Assembly: GCA_964537965.1 (NCBI GenBank)
Contig: CAZIDB010000073.1
Span: 1 to 19,947 of the forward strand
Length of the DNA stretch: 19,947 nt
Source: SURF-24 sp964537965
Lineage (GTDB): Bacteria > Bacteroidota > Ignavibacteria > Ignavibacteriales > SURF-24
Direction of reading: 5' to 3'
Shown here: positions 15,592 through 19,947 of the stretch, in pieces
Numbering within the stretch: position 1 is the first letter of the stretch
Layout of the letters: each line of letters opens with the position of its first letter
Program-made: the position numbers and the translations under genes
The notes under the pieces: generated by a model
Told to the model about the DNA's origin: nothing
The model's database searches: none
The model's input: only the letters and a program-made list of their open reading frames with translations

Positions 15592-15606
15592 TCCGCCAAA
15601 GGCGGA
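15592..15606. repeat. Short palindrome TCCGCCAAAGGCGGA
   Basis: Perfect 6-bp stem with AAA loop, 19 nt after the second tRNA-Arg copy. It shares the core GCCAAAGGC with the T-loop insertion at 15534-15544, so both probably belong to one class of small inserted hairpins. The next bases (CAACCTCTGGCAGA) may be a decayed second arm of a longer repeat. Confidence 0.7.
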
Positions 15607-15627
15607 TCAACCTCTGGCAGATTTGAT

Positions 15628-15670
15628 GGAAGAATGAAAATGTTTTAACCTTTCTTTCTTCTTTTTTTTT
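15628..15670 (+). terminator. Relic terminator of the second tRNA-Arg copy
   Basis: GAAGAA (15629-15634) can pair with TTCTTC (15656-15661), followed by nine T. It resembles the terminator of the intact tRNA (GATGGAAGA start, Ttract after TTCTTC), so the duplication seems to have included the 3' flank. The stem is only 6 A/T-rich base pairs, so it is probably weak. Confidence 0.4.
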
Positions 15671-15690
15671 ACTTTAAATGCAAAATTAAT

Positions 15691-18207
15691 TTATAACTGT
15701 ATTTCAAGACCGATAACCGGCAGCAACGAAAACTGGTAAACCTCTTCTGTCTGACCATCTGCTTTATAGCGAATCCTGGCAACATTATGTCGGTTATATA
15801 CATTCTCAATTGAAAAGTAGATTGACAAACTCCAGCCGGAAAAATTATAACGGCTGTTAAAACCAATATCAAGTCGATGATAATCAGGATATCTTTCTGA
15901 ATTTATTTCATCAACTGAAATCCAGCTGCCTTTAGTCCATCTCAATCCGGCTTCGGAATGTTGTTCGGTAGTTACAAACAATTTGGGTGTATAAGGTCTG
16001 CCCGTTGCAAACCGCCATCTAATACTTATTTCCATATCATCTGAGAAGGGAAGTATGTAACTGGGATATTTAATGTAGAACGGTGCTCTGTCTAACCTGC
16101 TTCTTAATTCTTCAAAACGTTTTCCGCAGATAACTGTAAGCACATCCGGATATTCATATTCAGAAGTATAACTTTTTCCACTCATACCAATCCTTGGATC
16201 CTCATATCTGCTCCACATTCTTGAATATGCAAGCGTACCAAAAAAATCATTTACAAGCTTTTGCTGGATAAGTAAATCAATTCCATAGGAATATTTACTG
16301 CCAATGTTTACATATTTCTCGGAACGAAAGGTTCTGTCATTGTAATGAATAAATTCTTCCGGGACGGGAATATCTGAATACTTTTTATAATAACCTTCAA
16401 TTGTAAGTTTTAATCCGTCCGCAAGAATCTGGTCAAATCCAATTACCAAATGCCGGGCAAAAGTATTCTTAAGATTCCTGTTGATATCTGAATTAAATTT
16501 ATCACTGTAATCCGGCAGTGTATGCGCCTGGTAATAATTTCCATATGCTAAATTAATTGTAGTCATATCCTGTATAAGAGAATAAGATAGTGAGAGTCTT
16601 GGACTGAGGTTACCATTACCACTATAATTAAAATAATCGTATCGTAAACCAAGGTTAAGCAGAAGTCTGTCATTAAGTAATTTTATTTTATCATTGATAA
16701 AAAAATAAGTTTTATAACTTTTAAAAAATTCCAGAAGGCTTTTTATAGTAGAAGGATTTTCAAATACATAAATATCATCCGGAGTATTCCAGCCATCATA
16801 GTTAATATCATATCTGGAAGAATCACCTCCGTAAAATATATTCTGATCGTAACGAATCGTTTTAAGTGATGCCCCAAGGTTCAATTCATTTGATGAATTC
16901 ACATTCCATACGAATTCTCCTTTCAGTGCAATTTCACCATTATCATGTACATCATTATAAGCTAAATCCTTTGCAAGAAGATGTGAATGAATTAAGTTAC
17001 CGGCTGCATCGTAAGACAGAGATGAAAAGTAATCTGTCTCGTTAAGATCAAAGTGATAGTTATTGCAGTAAATAGTGAAAAGGGAGTAAAGATTTTTATT
17101 CCACAGGCTTTTTATGGTTAAACCAATTGCATATTGGGATTGCCTGATATCTTCAAGTGTCTGACTAACTGAATCAATTTGACCTGCCTTAAGTGTATTT
17201 TCATCTTCAAAATCATTATCCTCTTTTATTTTATCCTTTCCGTAAATTCCCGAAAATGAAAGTGTATGTTTGTCAGATAAGTCATAAACAAGTTTGCATT
17301 GAACATCGTAGTATTGCGGTACAGCGGATTTACCAATTGCATCTTTTATAAGACTAAGAAAACTATTTCTTGCTGATATCAGCCACGATCCTTTACCATT
17401 GTTAATACCGCCTTCCAGTATTGCGCCGACTCCGGCGGAAGAGATATTTATATTTCCGTTAAAGGAATTTGTTCTTGTTCCATCACGGGTTTCAATATTC
17501 ATTACTGATGAAAGTTTATCTCCATACCTTGAAATAAATCCGCCGGTGCAAAACTGGATGTTCTGAAGCAATGCGACATTAATCATATTCACTGCACCAC
17601 CGGAATTGTATTCATCAGGAAAATGATTTATCGAATGTATTTCCATATTGTCAAGAATTACCAGAGTTTCATCAGGTGCACCGCCTCTTACAATCAATTC
17701 ATTATTCCTGTCGCTTGAAAATGAAACTCCTGCCATCCCCTGTAAAATTCTCTGTACGTCAAGTGAAGATCCTGGTGATCTTCTCACTTCTTCCGGACTT
17801 AATATTATAGTCGAGAGATTGTTCTGTGTTATTGATTTGTCAAAGTAATCTGCTTTAACAATAACTTCACCGGTTGTAAGTACAGCTTCGGTCAATAGAA
17901 TATCAACCCAGGTTTCGTAATCGGATCTTACAATTACATCTGTTTTTACTAATGTTTTATATCCAAGCAGGCTTGCCTTAAGTGAATAACTTCCGACCGG
18001 AATTTTTATTAAGAAATTTCCTTGTAGATCGGATATTGTTCCAATCCTTCCCGGTTCATTTACAACAATATTTACACCCGCCAGCGGTTCACGCGTTTTA
18101 GAGTCAATTACCTTCCCGGTAATCAATCCTGTCTGAGGAAATCCTGTCTGTAAAAGACAAAATAAAGTTAATATTAAAACTAAAACGAACAAGCTAGAAT
18201 TTTTCAT
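15691..18207 (-). CDS. TonB-dependent outer-membrane receptor with carboxypeptidase-regulatory-like domain
   Basis: 838-residue outer-membrane transporter. A signal peptide (about 1-24) is followed by a carboxypeptidase-D regulatory-like beta-sandwich (about 28-110: GLITGKVIDSKTREPLAGVNI, GTISDLQGNFLIKIPVGSY, LLGYKT), a plug domain (about 128-240, with VRGGAPDETLVILDNMEI) and a long beta-barrel to the C-terminus. There is no adjacent SusD-like gene, so a glycan-uptake role is not supported; the substrate is unknown. The minus-strand -7-like box TAATTTTG (plus 18237-18244) lies about 30 nt upstream of the ATG but has no TTG at the right distance. A membrane AraC regulator lies 160 nt upstream on the same strand and may control it. 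Confidence 0.93.
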   Translation of the reverse strand: MKNSSLFVLVLILTLFCLLQTGFPQTGLITGKVIDSKTREPLAGVNIVVNEPGRIGTISDLQGNFLIKIPVGSYSLKASLLGYKTLVKTDVIVRSDYETWVDILLTEAVLTTGEVIVKADYFDKSITQNNLSTIILSPEEVRRSPGSSLDVQRILQGMAGVSFSSDRNNELIVRGGAPDETLVILDNMEIHSINHFPDEYNSGGAVNMINVALLQNIQFCTGGFISRYGDKLSSVMNIETRDGTRTNSFNGNINISSAGVGAILEGGINNGKGSWLISARNSFLSLIKDAIGKSAVPQYYDVQCKLVYDLSDKHTLSFSGIYGKDKIKEDNDFEDENTLKAGQIDSVSQTLEDIRQSQYAIGLTIKSLWNKNLYSLFTIYCNNYHFDLNETDYFSSLSYDAAGNLIHSHLLAKDLAYNDVHDNGEIALKGEFVWNVNSSNELNLGASLKTIRYDQNIFYGGDSSRYDINYDGWNTPDDIYVFENPSTIKSLLEFFKSYKTYFFINDKIKLLNDRLLLNLGLRYDYFNYSGNGNLSPRLSLSYSLIQDMTTINLAYGNYYQAHTLPDYSDKFNSDINRNLKNTFARHLVIGFDQILADGLKLTIEGYYKKYSDIPVPEEFIHYNDRTFRSEKYVNIGSKYSYGIDLLIQQKLVNDFFGTLAYSRMWSRYEDPRIGMSGKSYTSEYEYPDVLTVICGKRFEELRSRLDRAPFYIKYPSYILPFSDDMEISIRWRFATGRPYTPKLFVTTEQHSEAGLRWTKGSWISVDEINSERYPDYHRLDIGFNSRYNFSGWSLSIYFSIENVYNRHNVARIRYKADGQTEEVYQFSLLPVIGLEIQL

Positions 18208-18236
18208 GGCAAACCTTATCTGTTGAAAGTAAGCCG

Positions 18237-18244
18237 CAAAATTA
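18237..18244 (-). promoter_or_regulatory. Possible -7 element for the TonB receptor
   Basis: TAATTTTG on the minus strand matches TAnnTTTG and would start transcription about 23 nt before the receptor ATG. The expected TTG 20 nt upstream is absent (ACG instead), which would fit a promoter that needs an activator. This is weak evidence by itself. Confidence 0.3.
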
Positions 18245-18367
18245 AATTATCAGTCTGGTTTTGTCGTCTTAATTTATAAATCCGGAATGGTTTATTGTCT
18301 AATCCAATAAGTCTGGACAAATATTGTACATTTAATGGAATGAAAGCAAAGGTTTTCTCTTAGAAAC

Positions 18368-19477
18368 TTAAGAAGCTTCCTCTTTAAACTGGCTTGGTGT
18401 TTTGCCGGTATATTTTTTAAATACGCTGTTAAAAGATGATTTAGAGTTGAATCCTGCTTCTTCGGCAATTGCTAAAATAGTTAAGTGTTTTGCCTTCGCA
18501 CTTGAAAGCAGTTGTTTGGCTTCATCAACCCGGTAAGTATTTACAAAATCATAAAAATTCTGGTTGACCTTTTCATTTAATATCTGTGATAGAAGATGCG
18601 GGGAGACTGAAAGCATTTGAGCAAGTTTTTGTAATGTAACGTCGCTTTTAAGGTAGGGCTTTTCATTTATCATCAGCGTACGTAAAGTATCAAGGTACAA
18701 TATCGCTTGTTCATCTGTAAGAGTAGATTTTTCATATTTCTTAGATTGAACCAATTCCTTTTCCGGCGGGAAAATTATCGGCTGTCTTAATCCGATAAAT
18801 CCAAGCGAAACTATTGTAAATGAAATTGCTGCAGGTACAAATGCAGAGTATACCGGATGTACTTTCAGTCCAAGTAAAAGTAAAATTATAAATACCGGTA
18901 CTGAATAAATTATAACGGAAAAAAGATTAATCCCTGTTTTTATCCAGCGCAGGTTTATTCTCTCTGTCATAGTCATTGAATTCTTATTATGTATGAAATG
19001 CTTTGTTGCAAATCTTCGCGCAAAGAATGTATAAACAAACGCATGAAGGATCTGTACCAGAATTATTATTTTATGTTCAAATGAAAATGAATCGCTGTCA
19101 TAAATTTCCAGTTTTGTCTGTGTGTCTTTCAGAAAAAATGGTAGCATATATAAAGTCAGCAACAAATATGGAATAAAATGGAGATACTCTTTATTTTGGA
19201 ATATATAGGAATCGTCTGTTAATTCCTTCACATATAAATAAAAAAGCGGACCAAGCAGAAAAATCATTGTGGAAGTTACTTCTATAAGCTGGGGAATCTG
19301 GCGATACAAACCTGACTTTGTTAACCCGAACCCGCTAACTATTAACGAAGAAACTATCATTATATATCCGAGCAGCCGGTTTGCTGTCCTGTTCCTGTTT
19401 TTAAGAGTTAATAATAAAACTCCCAGAAATAAACCAAGGACAATTCCAAATGCCATCAGTATGTTTACAAAACTCAT
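18368..19477 (-). CDS. Membrane-bound AraC-family regulator (7TM N-terminus)
   Basis: 369 residues. The N-terminal part contains about seven hydrophobic segments (roughly residues 5-27, 36-53, 67-87, 101-118, 138-155, 183-205 and 209-232), the layout of the 7TM-type sensor seen in Bacteroidota AraC regulators. The C-terminal 100 residues are an AraC double helix-turn-helix: DVTLQKLAQMLSVSPHLLSQ, the linker FVNTYRVDEAKQLL, then ILAIAEEAGFNSKSSFNSVF and KKYTGKTPSQFK. It probably senses an envelope or membrane signal and acts on nearby genes; the TonB receptor downstream is the obvious candidate. A perfect palindrome lies in its own promoter region. Confidence 0.92.
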   Translation of the reverse strand: MSFVNILMAFGIVLGLFLGVLLLTLKNRNRTANRLLGYIMIVSSLIVSGFGLTKSGLYRQIPQLIEVTSTMIFLLGPLFYLYVKELTDDSYIFQNKEYLHFIPYLLLTLYMLPFFLKDTQTKLEIYDSDSFSFEHKIIILVQILHAFVYTFFARRFATKHFIHNKNSMTMTERINLRWIKTGINLFSVIIYSVPVFIILLLLGLKVHPVYSAFVPAAISFTIVSLGFIGLRQPIIFPPEKELVQSKKYEKSTLTDEQAILYLDTLRTLMINEKPYLKSDVTLQKLAQMLSVSPHLLSQILNEKVNQNFYDFVNTYRVDEAKQLLSSAKAKHLTILAIAEEAGFNSKSSFNSVFKKYTGKTPSQFKEEAS

Positions 19478-19695
19478 TCTCTAAAAATTTTAATATGAAT
19501 ATTTTTTGTTTGAAAAATAGAGAATATTCTCTTCATCTAAAACTGTAAGTAAAAACCGGAAATTCGGATACTCTTCAGCCAGATTATGATCAAACAGTTT
19601 CGGAACAAATAGTTAATAACTGGTAAGATTTATTACTTTTATCTTCGCCTGAAATATTTTATTTTGAGTTAAGTTAAATATAGAAAAAAGATATT
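19478..19695. other. Non-coding stretch between the AraC gene and the repeat array
   Basis: Together with the repeat array this makes 470 bases without a gene. Apart from the palindrome at 19519-19532 and the presumed promoter of the regulator, I see no ORF of useful length, no tRNA and no clear hairpin in this AT-rich stretch. Confidence 0.6.
19519..19532. promoter_or_regulatory. Perfect 14-bp palindrome upstream of the AraC regulator
   Basis: AGAGAATATTCTCT, 42-55 nt before the ATG on the minus strand. On that strand it directly precedes TATTTTTC, a near match to TAnnTTTG, and lies within the spacer of a candidate promoter (TTT-N20-TATTTTTC). The place is right for an operator that blocks or tunes the regulator gene. 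AraC proteins usually bind direct repeats, so another dimeric repressor is equally possible. Confidence 0.4.
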
Positions 19696-19770
19696 CGTGT
19701 TGTAGTTCCGATCTAATCGGGAGATAGAGCTTCTGATGGAGTTTACTCCACGATGTAGTAGTTCTTAAAT
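19696..19770 (+). repeat. tRNA-Arg-like hairpin unit 1 (degenerate)
   Basis: Starts CGTGTTGTAG where units 2 and 3 have GCGCCCGTAG. Then come the hairpin TTCCGATCTAATCGGGA (19706-19722, one pair reduced to G-U wobble), GATAGAGCTTCTG, the second hairpin TGGAGTTTACTCCA (19737-19750), CGATG and a tail ending in CTTAAAT before a T-rich spacer. It is the first and most diverged of three tandem units. Confidence 0.8.
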
Positions 19771-19783
19771 AGTTTTTTATTCT

Positions 19784-19857
19784 GCGCCCGTAGTCCCGAT
19801 CTAATCGGGAGATAGAGCATCTGGCAGAGATTACTCCACGATGCAGAAGTCCTTAAA
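19784..19857 (+). repeat. tRNA-Arg-like hairpin unit 2
   Basis: GCGCCCGTAG, then hairpin TCCCGATCTAATCGGGA (19794-19810), then GATAGAGCATCTG. The second hairpin is decayed (GGCAGAGATTACTCCA). The tail CACGATGCAGAAGTCCTTAAA is followed by a T7 run. It begins 88 bp after unit 1. The first ten bases and GATAGAGCATCTG match the usual Bacteroidota tRNA-Arg(ACG) 5' half, with CTCAATTG replaced by the hairpin. Confidence 0.85.
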
Positions 19858-19873
19858 TTATTTTTTTATGAAT

Positions 19874-19947
19874 GCGCCCGTAGTCCCGATCTAATCGGGA
19901 GATAGAGCATCTGATGGAGTTTACTCCACGATGCAGAAGTACTTAAA
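19874..19947 (+). repeat. tRNA-Arg-like hairpin unit 3 (runs to the window edge)
   Basis: Same layout as unit 2 with an intact second hairpin TGGAGTTTACTCCA (19915-19928). It begins 90 bp after unit 2. The tail GATGCAGAAGTACTTAAA reaches the last base, so the array may continue beyond the window. Confidence 0.85.

Noticed and set aside
15322..15648. Plus-strand 108-codon ORF across the IS end
   Set aside because: It is antisense to the transposase and crosses the IS border into the tRNA copy; no family resemblance.
19696..19947. CRISPR array
   Set aside because: Units are about 74 bp with short, mutually similar AT-rich spacers of about 15 bp and contain tRNA-like sequence; there are no unique spacers and no cas genes.
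19696..19947. Integron attC sites
   Set aside because: There are no cassette ORFs between the units, no GTT/AAC core sites in the expected places and no integrase in the window.

Overview
The window is AT-rich, densely packed bacterial DNA that looks like the Ignavibacteria/Chlorobi side of the Bacteroidota (FCB) group. The basis is a GWxTD-family protein, a 7TM-AraC regulator next to a carboxypeptidase-regulatory/TonB-dependent receptor, an FtsE encoded without adjacent FtsX, few Shine-Dalgarno sites, and several candidate promoters of the form TTG-N20-TAnnTTTG. The taxonomic call is inference from content, not a database match.

Layout. Positions 2-5833 (+) hold a tight housekeeping operon: alr (5' end outside the window), an unrecognised helical protein, a GDP-mannose pyrophosphorylase, pyrK, pyrD and folC. 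Most junctions are 1-4 nt overlaps or short gaps. Positions 5837-10920 (+) start with a promoter and hold rho, a GWxTD-family exported protein, pdxA, a SAM methyltransferase and ftsE, the last four joined by overlaps. A perfect 9-bp hairpin at 10923-10945 serves as a bidirectional terminator against the convergent minus-strand pair adk and a secreted metallophosphatase/PQQ-propeller protein (10951-13529).

Positions 13587-15670 are the accessory core. An intact tRNA-Arg(ACG) lies between tRNA-Arg-derived pieces in which the D-loop hexamer CAATTG is replaced by a 17-nt hairpin (7-bp stem, 3-nt loop). One piece is a 5' half just upstream of the tRNA. Another is a whole second tRNA copy whose remaining sequence is identical to the intact gene; it carries the D-loop hairpin, a 22-nt double hairpin in the T-loop, and a 1462-bp IS4-family element inserted inside the D-loop hairpin. 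The IS transposase is split in two frames at a run of seven A. A 100-N assembly gap lies in the same cluster and shares 20 bp at its two edges.

Positions 15691-19477 (-) hold a TonB-dependent receptor and, upstream of it, a membrane-bound AraC-type regulator. The last 250 bases contain three tandem units (88-90 bp period) that again look like tRNA-Arg 5' halves with the same D-loop hairpin family and a second hairpin at the anticodon arm. Two distant loci with the same architecture and a compensated base-pair change in the hairpin suggest a tRNA-derived, palindrome-carrying repeat family. This is the most unusual signal in the window.
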